From NCBI GenBank assembly GCA_026545765.1, contig CM048844.1, positions 62,919,035-62,983,034 on the forward strand: a stretch of 64,000 nt of DNA, read 5' to 3'. The notes under the pieces were generated by a model. It searched no databases. It was not told the origin of the DNA and saw only the letters and a program-made list of their open reading frames with translations. The stretch comes from Plantago major (lineage: Eukaryota > Streptophyta > Magnoliopsida > Lamiales > Plantaginaceae). A program made the position numbers and the translations under genes. Position 1 is the stretch's first letter; every line of letters begins with the position of its first letter. Shown piece after piece: positions 1 through 10,994 of this stretch.

Positions 1-570
1 CATGCATATTAGGAATATCTTTTAGATTTTGATCAACAACTTAAATGACCTACCTTATCTTAGAAAGGTTACTAGTACTTTTAGTTCACTTAAACATTGT
101 AAAAGAGAAAGCTTACTGAGTATGTTAATTTAGTTAATCTTGTATTCGATGTTAGGTCTTTTGAATTTAATTTTTATATCTTTATTGAAGACCAAGAAGC
201 AAGCATCCAACAGAAGACACTCAATTTGAAGATCAAGTAGACTGCACAAGATAACTGAAGACAAGGAAGGAAGGTCTCCTCATATACCTATCCTCAAATA
301 CCTTGAGGAAACAATTGTTGTTAAAAAACAAGTTTCTGAAGACAAAAGGAAACTGAGAAAGGATTGTGTAAAGGTTTAGATACCTTGCACATATCCGTTG
401 CGACTACAGGATAAAATAGTACATTGCATTAATTACGCAGACATAGTTGTCTGAACAAAAGAGGACAGTCTCTGCAAAGAGATAAAGCCCATTGCACTAC
501 TATCTCAGATGTCAGTAGTTTGAATCCCATAATGCCTAACATATACTATTCAAACGGGAGGATTCTCAAC

Positions 571-578
571 TATAAATA
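571..578 (+). promoter_or_regulatory. LTR TATA box
   Basis: TATAAATA followed by TCACCACTTAGAATG, the same context as in the other SIRE LTRs (38968, 48441, 50313). AAACGG stands a few bases upstream. Confidence 0.6.
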
Positions 579-999
579 TCACCACTTAGAATGTTTGAAG
601 ACACACAACACAGAATGAACACAAGCATACAAACCTTCGAACCTACTTTCAATCTCTCAAGCTTACTGTTGCGACTCAAGCTCCCAGTTTCTAAGTAGCT
701 CTCAAGTTCGTGTCCTGAACTGCAACAATATCCTTGCATACTGTGAACGAGTTGAATCACAAGATCAAAGTTGCGACTAAATCAGTATTCATTCTCCTAA
801 ACATGTAACAAGCCTTGGCTAATTGAGAACAACTTCCCATTCTTTGAAAAGAGTATTAAGGAAGATTGATTCTACAAGTTCTAACTAAGTAACTGAGAAA
901 CGTTACAAGGTTGAACTTACTGTGATAACTCTATAACCTCAAAAACACCAACATGCGTGTTAAGGAAATGATTTAATTGAGAAAGCTAAAGTCCTAACC

Positions 1000-2444
1000 T
1001 GTTGGTCCAGATAATGGCAAAGTAAAAGACTCGGGGTTGAATAGTCTTTTCACACTTTTGTCAATAAAACAATTTCTCAGATATCTGATACTTATAATCA
1101 GAAAGCGGAAGACTTTAGTGACAAGTGCACATGCTCAGCAAGCTATAAGTGTGTAAATACTCAACAAGTAAATAATGAAATAAGTAAGGTGCAGTAAGTA
1201 AATGACACAAGGCTTTATAGTGGTATCTGAGGGTGGCGTAATCCCTCAACTAATAAACTCGCACTTTCTCAGGACTTGAATTCACTAAGATAAGATGATG
1301 AGTTCCCCTTACAAAATCCTATCTCTTGATCCCTGTTACACTAGGTTCCCAACTAAGTCTTCCCCTTGAGTTGTTCCCCAGCTATCTGAGCCAAGTACTT
1401 CCTCTACTCAGTAACCTTTGAGCTGTTCCTTAGTTTCCCAAACTAAGTACTTCCTATGCTCAACGCCTTTGTGGTGTTGGTTATGGTAGTTTGTCTGGTG
1501 AACTTTCTTTATAACTTATGTAGTTATGTTCAGATAGCTCTATAGAATCAATCTTACTTAATACACTTCACAATGTATGGTAAGTTGTTCTTTACTGACC
1601 CAAGTCTTTGTTGTATGTTCAAGACAATGAATCTCAGATATCAGTCGCAACTTGATCTTTTGATTCAACTCTTTCACAATGAACAATGCTTATTAAGGAT
1701 CAAGACACTTAGAACTTTCGTGCTGCTTAGAAATCAAGAGCTTTAGTCGCAACAGTAAGCTAGAGAGAGTAAGTAGTATGAGGGCTTGTATGCTTGAGTA
1801 TAATTTGAGTTATGGTGTCAGTGTTCAAGGTGTGTCTTCAAGCATTCTAAGTGTTGATATTTATAGTTGAATTTCAAGCCGTTTGAATAATATCCGTTAA
1901 GCTTCTTTGAAATTCAAACTATTGATATCTGTAAATAGTATTGCAGTGAGCTTTGTCTCTTTTAAGAGATTTCCTCTTTTGTTCAGACATCTCTGTCTGC
2001 GTAATTAATGCACTGTACTATTTTTGTCCTGTAGTCTCAACGGATAAGTGCAAGGTATCTGAGCCCTGACACTCTCCTTTCTTAGTGACCTTACCTTCTC
2101 AGATATCTAATAGGAAACTTGTTCTTTTGAAAACACTTGTTTCTTTAAGGTATCTGGGAAGATGTATCTGAGGAGACATATCTCCTTAGTCTTCAGCAAT
2201 CTCGTGCAGTTTCTTGATCTTCAAAAATTGAGTTCTTTTGCTGGATGCTTCCTTCTTGGTCTTCATAAAAAATATAAAAATTACATTTTGAGACCTACCA
2301 TCCTATACAAGATATGCTAGACTAACATACTCAGTAAGCTTCCTCTTTTACAATGTTCAAGTGAACTAAGAGTACTAGTTACCTTTCCGAGCTAAGAGAA
2401 GTCATTGAGGTTGCTGATCAAAATCTAAACAGATATTCCTAACA
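1000..2444 (-). mobile_element. SIRE-type copia solo LTR, inverted
   Basis: Read on the minus strand this begins TGTTAGGAATATCTG at 2444 and ends CTGGACCAACA at 1000, so it is a complete LTR of about 1445 bp, close to the 1408-1468 bp of the LTRs in elements A and B. It lies inside the plus-strand solo LTR and has opposite orientation, so with the left part of the host LTR (7-999) it forms a large imperfect inverted repeat. A minus-strand TATAAATA is at 1858-1865. No primer binding site or polypurine tract is attached. I see no convincing target site duplication (TAACC before, TGCCC after), so the junctions may have been altered. Confidence 0.8.
1858..1865 (-). promoter_or_regulatory. LTR TATA box (minus strand)
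   Basis: TATAAATA on the minus strand at the position equivalent to the TATA box of the other SIRE LTRs, with two AACGG motifs just upstream. Confidence 0.55.
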
Positions 2445-3070
2445 TGCCCTATCTGAGCATAGGAAGTACTTGGTTTAGGAAGCTGAGGAATTGCTCAAAG
2501 GTTACTGAGTAGAGGAAGTACTTAGTTGAGAAAGTTATGTGACCATGAAATGTGCGATTTTGCACGCTTTTATACCCTCGTTTTTTGCCCAAGATTCAAT
2601 ATTCGTATCATATTTTGGCCAATTACCAACTTCTTGTGTATTTTGTAGGTCATGATCATTTTTCTGAAGAATTGCACGATTTCGGGTACCAAAATGTCAT
2701 ATTTGGGCGAAATCGAGGAAGTTAATCAAATATGTTGAATTGGCCATTGCACGGAGTTCAAGGCGTCAAAACATGTCATATGACCAACCAGTGTGAAGAT
2801 ATTTGAAGATACTACAACATTGTAGAAGACCACTTTCCGAGGAAACGCAGTTACGAAGCCCGAAATCAAAGAGCGAAGAAAACAGACAAAAACCTGAAGA
2901 TATCGAAGGTGGGCGGTCCACAATCGACCGCAGAAGGCGTTGTGCGGTCCATTGTCGACCATAGTGAGGCAGAATGTTCCAAGAACAGGCTTTTCCTGGC
3001 CTGTCAGGCTGGAGCCGGCCTTTCTAACTATCCTTAATGAACAATGGCGGACAGAGCTCGGAATTTACAG

Positions 3071-3078
3071 TATAAATA
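3071..3078 (+). promoter_or_regulatory. gypsy LTR TATA box
   Basis: TATAAATAAGACCCTTGGGG, shared word for word with the LTR copy at 27356. Confidence 0.55.
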
Positions 3079-3237
3079 AGACCCTTGGGGTCTCATAATT
3101 CTACACCGCTCACAAAGAAGCTCTCTTGAGAGAGAACCAGTCATCGGGAAAGTGAAACCTCAAAACTGTTGGCCGTCAGGCACCCAGAGGGAAGAAACCC
3201 TAGAAGCAGCCCGAAGACATCAGAGACTAAGCTGCTG

Positions 3238-3302
3238 CTTCTTCTTCTTCTTCTTCTTCTTCTTCTTCTTCTTCTTCTTCTTCTTCTTCTTCTTCTTCTT
3301 TC
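3238..3302 (+). repeat. (CTT)n microsatellite
   Basis: About 21 uninterrupted CTT/TTC units within the gypsy LTR. The equivalent place in the LTR at 26613 (about 27541) has only an irregular pyrimidine tract, so the array expanded after the copies separated. Confidence 0.9.
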
Positions 3303-4335
3303 TTTTATTGTTCTTTTCGATTTCTATCTTTAGTAGAATACTATGAGTAGCTAACTTTATCTTGTAAAGGCAAACCGTCGAAACTCTGTTGTTGCTACTT
3401 CTTTATATGCCGTGTTATATTAATGGAATAATTATTAGACGTAATTCTTGGTTATAGAACTCTATAAATCCTTCGTGGGGTGATGTTCTGCTGAGTGACA
3501 CAGTAGTTTCATTGAACTGAGTAGGGGTACTCGTGCCGACTGGGCCTTGAGCACCATACTATTATGCCCTGTTGTTCATTAGAGGTAATCGCGTAGGATT
3601 TTAACTAGGAAGTTGGGAGTAGCATAGATAGAGGGAGGTTGGGGGTCCTTTACACCTTCTCACCATCGAATACATCAAGTCAATTAGGGTTTACTGCGAT
3701 CTAATCATCTGCTCTGCAATAATCTGTTTACTTTCTGCATACAATTTACATACGATATTTGCTTGCTCTTATCCTAAGTGTCCGTGGAAAACGACATCCC
3801 GAGTCAGCTTTCCGCTATGAACTATGAATTTGTAGACTTCCGACATAAATAAATTTAATCTTTGATTGTATTTAGGGATTGCAGGTTCTACAACGAAATC
3901 AAATCTCTGAGTGCACATCAGAAAGCTAGGGAATAACTCAGGGGGAACACTTGGTTGGGAACCTAGTGTTATTAAGGGATTTGACTAGAGATAAGGTTTT
4001 ATGAGGAACCTCATCATCTTGTCTTTGTGAATTCAAGTCCTGTGACAGGGCGAGTGGATTAGTTGAGGGATTACGGCACCCTCAGATTCCACTATAAACT
4101 TCTGTATCATTTACTTATTGCACTTATGTTTCAGTTACCTACTTATAATCTGTGATGTACATTGTTGTTATAGCTAACTGACACTCACACACGTCAAGCA
4201 CTTATCACAAAGTCTTCTGCTCTCTGACGACTAAGTATCAGAAATATGTGAATCGACAAAAGTTTGAAATGACTATTCCCCCCCCCCCCCCCCCTTCTAG
4301 TCTTTTACATTACCGTTTAGCTGGACCAACAATGT

Positions 4336-4480
4336 CAAGAGGAGATCAACATAGGTGACCACATGAGACATGTCCAAAGCAAGCATAGATGTGATCAACA
4401 TGTGTCCACACAGAGTAATATCATATAGAGAGGAGATCAACATGTGACCACATAGAGGCTGTTCCAGAGTAAGCATAGAG
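4336..4480 (+). repeat. Two-copy direct repeat of about 92 bp
   Basis: AGAGGAGATCAACAT..GTGACCACAT.. occurs at about 4336 and again at about 4428, each followed by AGCATAGA. No gene or known element is recognised. Confidence 0.5.
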
Positions 4481-5238
4481 GGACAAGAGTAGTCAAAGAC
4501 CAAAACGAAGAGGATAAACAAGATGCAATGATAGTGAGATTGATCATAGATTTGATCAAGAAGGGATCGAAAAAAATTGAGAGGAAAACACAACCATTTG
4601 AAGAAATTGCAAATTGGTGAACCTTGGAAACAATAGAAGATACCAATACAAAACCTAATAGGACATATTACGACTTGGACTAGGAGATTAAATTTTCTTC
4701 AAGTTGAAGCGAGTCTTTTGATATATCTTGATAGATATATTGACTATAAAAGTGATAATAACCTTTTAACTTGTAACTTATGTATTAAAAATACCCTTTT
4801 ATTGAATTTGATTAACATATTGATTGCCAAACTTGAAGTGGTGTTTCAAGTGGCGGAAAATGGCTGTCACCCGCCAATTTGTTAACCAAAGAGATTCCTC
4901 TTCTTCTCACATGTAAAGAAATTCATTTTGAGCTGCGGAGAACCCTCATCCCACTCTTTGAAATTAAACTTGCATATAAGCTAAAAATCTGATTTCTGAG
5001 TTGAATAATTGAATCTCAACTATAGTTAAATATAAAATGAAATTAAATGGAGTAAATTTAAAATGTACAGCATTTTATTCTATATACAACTGTCTCAAAC
5101 ATTTCGTATTTTTATGACAGGACAAAATATTTCTAAATAATGCCCAACTATATTTTAGCTTTCAATTTTGCCCCAAATTTAATCGGGTTAAATCCCCTAA
5201 TATCCTAATTATGAAAACTAATCCTAAAACGGAAAGAA
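4481..5238. other. AT-rich spacer, nothing recognised
   Basis: No coherent coding frame, repeat end or RNA gene is seen. The composition is AT-rich with short homopolymers. Confidence 0.5.
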
Positions 5239-5240
5239 TA

Positions 5241-5510
5241 CTCCCTCCATTTTATTTAAAACATTATCATAATTCACATATGATGATTTTTATAAATATT
5301 CACTTTTCTTGATGGAAATCACAATTTCCACTTATTAATTACCTTACACACTCTCTTGCACTTTATACGTTTTGTTTTCCTACAATTGATCATCTACCAA
5401 CAATTTTATTAATATAATATCACATAGATAAGTTTCTATTTTCATTACACTTTGTGCCACTTATAGAGTGAATGGTTAAAAGAATGTGAGTAATTAAAAA
5501 GATGGAGCAT
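5241..5510. mobile_element. Degenerate Stowaway-like MITE
   Basis: Begins CTCCCTCCATTTTATTTAAAAC after a TA at 5239-5240 and ends with a degenerate inverted copy (AAAAAGATGGAGCA) before TA at 5511. The CTCCCTCC terminal sequence with TA target duplication is typical of Stowaway (Tc1/mariner-derived) MITEs. The right end is poorly preserved. Confidence 0.5.
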
Positions 5511-5585
5511 TAGGGCATCCGTTGAAGCTCTACACTAGAGATTCAGGTAAACTACATAAAACCCTCGCCAATTATACTAAACATA

Positions 5586-5755
5586 CACGAAACACATTCA
5601 ATTATTAAAATTGCACTAAATCCTCCGAAATATTAATAAACATTGCACGATATACCCTCAATCATCAAAATTGCACCAAATCCCCTGAAACATTAATAAA
5701 CATAGCACGATTGATGCTCACTTATCAACATTGCACCAAATCCCCACGAACCATT
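5586..5755 (+). repeat. 60-bp tandem repeat, three units
   Basis: Units start at 5586, 5646 and 5706, each with CACGA at the start, AAATTGCACNAAATCC in the middle and ATTAATAAACAT at the end. The third unit is more diverged and stops after about 50 bases. Inverted, diverged copies occur in the right arm of the enclosing foldback element. Confidence 0.85.
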
Positions 5756-6054
5756 GAAAAAATAGCGGAAAATTCCTTTTTCGTCCATATAACTGAAGAT
5801 ACGCTTCACACGCAACAAATAAGATTATTTATACCTATAATGTTACAAAGTCACCCCTATTCTTTTAAAAAGAAATTGCAATTTTCAATTTAACAAAACA
5901 TAAGAAATTAGAAAACAATTAAATAAATAAAAGGGCCATAATATCTCCGATTCCATGGAACACTAGGGTTGTCAAAAAACAGTGAGCGTTTAGTCACCAT
6001 TAATGAGTACGAATGTCAGGATCAATATTTCTTTATTCTTTTTATTGATTCTTA

Positions 6055-6268
6055 CTCCCTCCGTCCCGCAGAACTTCATACATTTGCCATTTTTAGCCGT
6101 CCCACAGAACTTCATTCATTACTAAAAAAGTAAGCTACCCCACACCCAACAAATAATAAACAATCTCAACTTTACACTCAAATTACACAATTTGACATTA
6201 AAAGTACACTTTTTCCCATAAAACTGCGTGCTAACCCTAATGTATGAAGTTCTCCGGGACGGAGGGAG
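6055..6268. mobile_element. Stowaway MITE, complete
   Basis: 214 bp with perfect outer terminal inverted repeats: CTCCCTCCGTCCC at the left, GGGACGGAGGGAG at the right, extending as AGAACTTCAT / ATGAAGTTCT. It is flanked by TA on both sides (6053-6054, 6269-6270), the usual target duplication. No coding capacity. Confidence 0.9.
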
Positions 6269-6790
6269 TATTGTTTTTAGTTTTTCATTTAATCTTATAA
6301 TGGTATATCATTATAATTATAAAAAATAGAAAGAAACACCGACCTAACCATCAGATGGTCACAATTTCTGGGATTCATAGTAGTACACGAAAAACAGAGA
6401 CCTAAGGGTCATTTTTATATCCTATAATCATTTTTTTTATGTTTTAATTATACATTTTAGTAAAAAGATTTTCCTTATAAATTTAATAAAAACTATACAT
6501 AACTTTGTAACTCAACAAGCATGAATAATGTACGGTCTCATTTTCTGTATGTGAAGAATACATTTAACAATTAGTAGTTTCAATTTCTCGCTATATTTAT
6601 TAACATTTTTGGAGATTTGGAGAAATTTTGATAATTGAGGGGAAAATGAGGTAATTGTTATTGTTTTAGAGGGTTAGGTGCAATCAAAATAATTGAGGGT
6701 GTTTCGTGCAATATTTATTCATGTTTCGTGGGATTTGGTGCAATTTCAATAATTGAGGGTGTTTTGTACATTTAATAATCATTATTTAGG

Positions 6791-7436
6791 AGAAAGTGTT
6801 ACATTTTGACTTTTTGGCCGGTTGTCTTGAGTTTACACAAATTACTCATAAACGATAATAGTAAATAATTTAATAAAATCATATAATAAAAATTTAATTA
6901 CTAAATTTTCATTATATAATTTTAATAATTTATTTATTAATATCATTTAAGAGTAAATTAAATTCAACGCAGAATGATTATGAGAATAATAAATGTAACT
7001 TTTTCCAAAATGGAATATAATGGAGGGTTTTGGAGTTTAGCTAGAGATTCCACGCTCCAGATCGCACGCAGATGCTCCAAACTTGAGCTTACCGCTCCGA
7101 ATTGGCAAATGGATCGGAAGCTGCAAACCTAGATCACCCTGAAACTTCCAATCCGTCATAGCTTTGCGCTTTATGTGCTTAGACACTCTAATTGCTTATA
7201 TTTGGTTTTATATGCTTTTAAATTATATAGTTTAAAATTTTATATTTTCCTCATCCGCACTACCGTACAATGCATTTACAAGTAGGTATGAAGTTAGTGA
7301 TAGAATTAAACTTTTAATGGATTATTTTACAAATAATTAAATATAAACGGAAAGAAAAAATAAATAATTGAAAAAGTTTAGTTTTGGTGATTTTGTAATT
7401 CAGAAATTTGAAAAGTGTAAAATTGGATATTTTGTA
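6791..7436. other. AT-rich spacer, nothing recognised
   Basis: Long runs of A and T with no open frame of note and no repeat end that I can place. Confidence 0.5.
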
Positions 7437-7633
7437 CTTCCTCTGTCCCGTCCCATGTTATCCACTTTGACTTTTTCCAGTCAATAGTGTCCAACTTTGA
7501 CTACAATTAAAGTTTTATAATATAATTTAATTAAACATTTTACATTTACCGTTTAAGATTTATTCGTAGTCAAAGTTGAAAACGGTTGACCAAAAAAAGT
7601 CAAAATGGGTAACATGGGTCGGGACGGAGGAAG
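7437..7633. mobile_element. Stowaway MITE, second subfamily
   Basis: 197 bp between TA dinucleotides (7435-7436 and 7634-7635). Left terminus CTTCCTCTGTCCCGTCCCAT, right terminus ATGGGTCGGGACGGAGGAAG in inverse orientation; the inverted repeat continues through TTATCC..TTTGACTTTTT. Internal sequence differs from the MITE at 6055. Confidence 0.85.
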
Positions 7634-7639
7634 TAATAA

Positions 7640-8245
7640 CTAAGTTGTGAGGTAAATGCGATTTGAACATGAATTGGATGGGGTAGCATTTGAAGTTAAG
7701 TAAAACTAATTTATTGAATTTGATTTTGACGCCCGTGTCCAAGAGAGTTTAAAGGGACTGAGAATGCTCTATACCAACAAGTGAACCATTCTTTTGAGAA
7801 ATTTATTGTAACAAATCTCTAAAGTTAAGTGTGTCTGCTCCGTATCAATCTTAGGGCGATCCAACGAAATTTCTCATTGTGTGTGCATAAGTGATGATAA
7901 AATACGCGAAAAATGACATGTATTGAAGAGTAAGAACAACTTAAGAGTGTTGAAGAGTAACCACGCCAGCATGCACTTGAAGACCAGTTGAAAAGTAACC
8001 ACGCCAGCCCAAATGGTAGAAACTCACTCATCTCACATGGGGACGAATTGTTACAAATGGTATCAGAGCCGACCGAACCCCTAACCCACACCTAGTGACA
8101 TGGGTTGGTATTTGACAAGGGGCGAATCATACATGGCACAAATTAAGAGTGGATGAATCTAACACCGCAAAGATTCAAAACTCCTACGACAAGTGCACAT
8201 TTCGTTTCAGAATTCATAGTTACTAAAATAACATATATATAGTAC
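7640..8245. other. Probable decayed LTR/primer-binding-site relic
   Basis: TGGTATCAGAGC at 8058-8069 matches the tRNA-Met-type primer binding site seen in elements A and B. The DNA before it has short internal repeats (AAGAGTAACCACGCCAGC twice, about 7953 and 7994), as in an LTR or leader remnant. No retroelement coding sequence follows; it stops at the dioxygenase exons. Family not identified. Confidence 0.35.
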
Positions 8246-8891
8246 CTGAAATTTGAATATCCAGAAGGCCAAATTCCCACCATCTGAACTTTCATGCCTT
8301 CATCTCCACAACTCCACACAAACTCTTCATCTTTATCTTCCACACTACTATTAAACTCCCCCTGTCCATGAATCTCCTCGTAACCATAACGCTTATCGTG
8401 TGATCTCACAACTGATATCTTCTTCTCGGGCGAAATCTGAAACACACCACCCCCTAAATCCAACACAAATTTAACAAAATCCTGCGAAATCCCATGATTT
8501 ATCACCTCCAAGCACCCCACTTGCTCCCCACACAATTTGGCAATCTCCTTCTCGGATTCACTCCCGATCTCCTCCAATCTCTCCAAATCCAAGACAGGTG
8601 GATTTCGAATGGATTGTTGGCGGGGAAATGCTTTGTCCGGAAGTACCAAGTTGGGAACTTTTAGCGATTGGTGAAGGAACTCTGTCAGGACATCATCGTT
8701 GTTGGTATAGGAAGACCTGTCGGGTTTTCATAGAGTAAACATTAAAGGTTAAGTAACGAATCACATACAACGCGAGTACACTTAAATTATGTGTAAGTAG
8801 GAACTTACCGTCGCCCTGGCCCCACCGGAGATGGTGGTGGTGCTCTGAAATCCACTGTTAGAGCATCAGGAGTGATCGTCATCATGTGCAT
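8246..8891 (-). CDS. 2-oxoglutarate/Fe(II)-dependent dioxygenase, first two exons only
   Basis: Exon 1 is 8891-8809 from ATG, then a 92-bp intron (8808-8717, GTAAGT..ACAG), then exon 2 from 8716 to 8246 with a GTAC donor. The two exons join in frame without a stop, giving about 184 codons. The product resembles the DIOX_N domain: a PVLDLERL strand, then ELAKLC-like helix and the hallmark EVINHGI motif, then a YGY segment and IWPSGYSNFR at the exon end, a known conserved exon boundary in plant dioxygenases. The catalytic half (HxD..H, RxS) is absent; below 8245 there is only mobile DNA. Either the gene is truncated, or later exons lie beyond the window across an invaded intron. The substrate cannot be told. 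This is the only host-type gene in the window. Confidence 0.6.
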
Positions 8892-10490
8892 TGCTGAAAA
8901 TGGTGCTTCTATTTGTGATTTGGGTAACACCAATTAATTGATTGATTTCTTAGGTAGGTGTGAAAAGTAAGCAAGATGATGAGAGTGTTTGGATTTTAAA
9001 CAACATGTTGTATGTCTCTATTACTTTTGCTTTGGCTTTACAGATCTAAGGTTTGATGCTTCAAATGATTTCTTCACTGCTTTAATTAATTTGCTGTGTA
9101 TTTTACAGCTGCACGCATAGTGTACAATCATGAACACTTTATTTTACGAAAGATCGAACTAGGACCGGACCGTAACCTACATGCCAAAGTCAAAACAAGA
9201 AAAAGATCCATGACCAAAGACTCATGTATCACACATAATTTAGTTTCACTACAAATTAATTTTAAACTAAAACCTGAAAACACGCTACCCTGTTATTGTG
9301 GCGGCACTTAGTACAAATAATGAAAGAAGTATATGAAGATAAGTAATACGACCGTTGTTCCAGATAATAGATTGTCTCTTTTCCAATTAAATTAGGGTTT
9401 GGGTTAGTAAAAATTGATGTGTTTTAATTTAGTTGGAGATGGAATATTAGTTATCGTTGTGTTTTTAATGAAAACTTGATTTTATTTGTGTTGAATTATA
9501 GTTTGAAATTTAATTGTAAAACACAGATTGAGTTTTCTTAAAGGATGAGTTGATTTTATTGGAGTTGAATTATGGATTGTATTTTAATTGAATAAAATAT
9601 ATTTGTTTTTTTATAATTAAAGTTTTATTAACGAATATATTATAAATGAGTTCAATTTAACTTAAATTAAGTACTCAATTGCACAACGTCAATAGTTGTC
9701 CACTTATATACATACTGTAATAATATTATCGACTAATTTATGACATGTCGATACTCGACGGGTGTGGTGATAATATAATTAAGTATATGGAACTCCACTG
9801 TTATTATAACAACATTTTTAGTTTGCAAAACTCTAATAAAATATACGGTCGATGACAATTTATAAGTTATTATTATTATTAAAATTTTATATAATGTAAT
9901 TATATAGTAAAATAAGTAATTTAGTGAAATTGATACGCTTGATACATATGTAATGTATATAACTTGGTTTTATATAACAAAATTAAACTTGCCGAACAAT
10001 TATTATTTATACACCATGTTTGTCGACATATCATGTTTGTCATCTTTGTTGCAAATGAATACTTCAATTAGGTGTTATGAATAATCTCCGAATTAGAATT
10101 ATAGAATTATAAACATGTGAAAAAGTTATGCTAGTGAAATAATTATATTTTTTTTGGGGTGGGGCATGGAAAATATCACCAGAACGTTTGAAAAATGATG
10201 CTAGTAAAATACTCTCTCTGTGCGGATAATGTATGCATGTATCTGTCTCATGAACGCCTGTTTAACACACAATCATATTAATAATAATAGTAAAAGAGTA
10301 AGCGCCACTAACCATTCTTCTTATATTTTTTTTTTTTCGAAATCACTGCTATTCTTACGTTGTTATCTATATCTCATATACTTTTACCATTATTTATAAT
10401 ATCTATCTCCCACTTTAATAGCCATTAAACAACTTTTAGAGTAAGTATAGTAAAGATCAAGACTTTTTATTACATAGGAAAGTTCGGCTT
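8892..10490. other. AT-rich spacer upstream of the dioxygenase exons
   Basis: Immediately upstream of the dioxygenase start on the minus strand is a pyrimidine-rich leader (about 8945-8990) with a weak TTTAAAA at 8995-9001. The rest is AT-rich, without coding sequence, RNA gene or recognisable element end. Confidence 0.4.
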
Positions 10491-10994
10491 TCATATCAAA
10501 TGAACCAGAATGCGGTTTTTATGGAAATTAAACCGGACTGGTTGCCTATATGTATACCAAAATCAGACCCAAAACCATCGAAAAAAGAAAAAACACACCA
10601 AATGTGTTTTGTGCATGTTTTGTGCGAATCTCTCTCCCATCTACCTTTTTCTCGCCGGAACTTCGCCGTTTCCACTGGATTTGATCTAACTAGCTTCTAT
10701 CAACATGAATCGGGTAAAAACCTCTCATTTTTTGTGCGTGTTTGTGTGTTATTCTGAGTTTTGTGTGTGTTTTGAGCATTTTTTTTGTGTGTTTTTCATG
10801 ATTTTCGATTCAGTTTTCATGATTAGTTGTTTAAAACTTTCAGATCTAGTTGCTATAATGTCCAAATCCACAAATCTAGAACAATGAAGAAGCTATCTCG
10901 TCATATCTGAAAATAATTCCCAAAAATATGTTCAGATCTGGAAATATATAATATCTGAACAGCAAATCCGTACGTTCCTTACTGTTTTAACAAC

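Larger units (their letters stand above)
2538..3920 (+). mobile_element. Ty3/gypsy solo LTR (TGTGACC family)
   Basis: Starts TGTGACCATGAAATGTGCG and ends ..GTGCACATCA. The same family recurs at 13153, 26613 and 49327; the copy at 26613 is followed by a tRNA-Asp-type primer binding site, which identifies it as a gypsy LTR. TATAAATA lies at 3071-3078, just downstream of inverted CG-rich motifs (2908-2965, GGTC..GACC repeats). It sits inside the SIRE solo LTR; the flanks GAAAGTTA (left) and GAAAGCTA (right) are nearly the same, which fits a target duplication that is longer than the usual five bases or partly coincidental. A CTT microsatellite lies inside. Confidence 0.75.
7..4331 (+). mobile_element. 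SIRE-type copia solo LTR, split by two nested LTRs
   Basis: The sequence from 7 matches the start of the LTRs of elements A (38400) and B (49735): TGTTAGGAATATCTG, here with G to A at the second base. It runs to about 999, resumes at 2445-2537 and again at 3921-4331, where it ends with CTGGACCAACA like the other LTR ends. No primer binding site (TGGTATCAGAGC) follows, so it is a solo LTR rather than the start of an element. A C homopolymer sits at 4278-4294, where the other copies have a short C-rich tract before CTAGTCTTTTAC. The two gaps are filled by an inverted SIRE LTR and a gypsy LTR. The copy is clearly older than the LTRs of element B, judged by its many mismatches. Confidence 0.8.
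5540..6790. mobile_element. Foldback-like element with repeat-bearing arms
   Basis: The left arm (about 5540-5770) and the right arm (about 6595-6785) are inverted copies: the left reads CCCTCAATCATCAAAATTGCAC and the right, reversed, reads CACCCTCAATTATTGAAATTGCACC. Each arm contains tandem units about 60 bp long. The centre is AT-rich, non-coding, and holds a complete Stowaway MITE (6055-6268). No transposase is present, so this is a non-autonomous foldback or Mutator-like element of unknown family. Exact ends and target duplication were not resolved. Confidence 0.5.

Noticed and set aside
3152-3346. Open frame with a long run of Phe
   Set aside because: It is the translation of the CTT microsatellite in a non-coding LTR.
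2538-3920. Clear five-base target duplication of the gypsy solo LTR
   Set aside because: Flanks share GAAAGYTA over eight bases, but the five bases next to the LTR do not match with the ends as drawn.
5586-5755. CRISPR-like spaced repeats
   Set aside because: Units are contiguous 60-mers without spacers, in a plant genome, with inverted copies nearby.
10500-10887. Possible small genes in an AT-rich area
   Set aside because: No similarity, no splice or promoter context, low-complexity Phe/Cys-rich ends.
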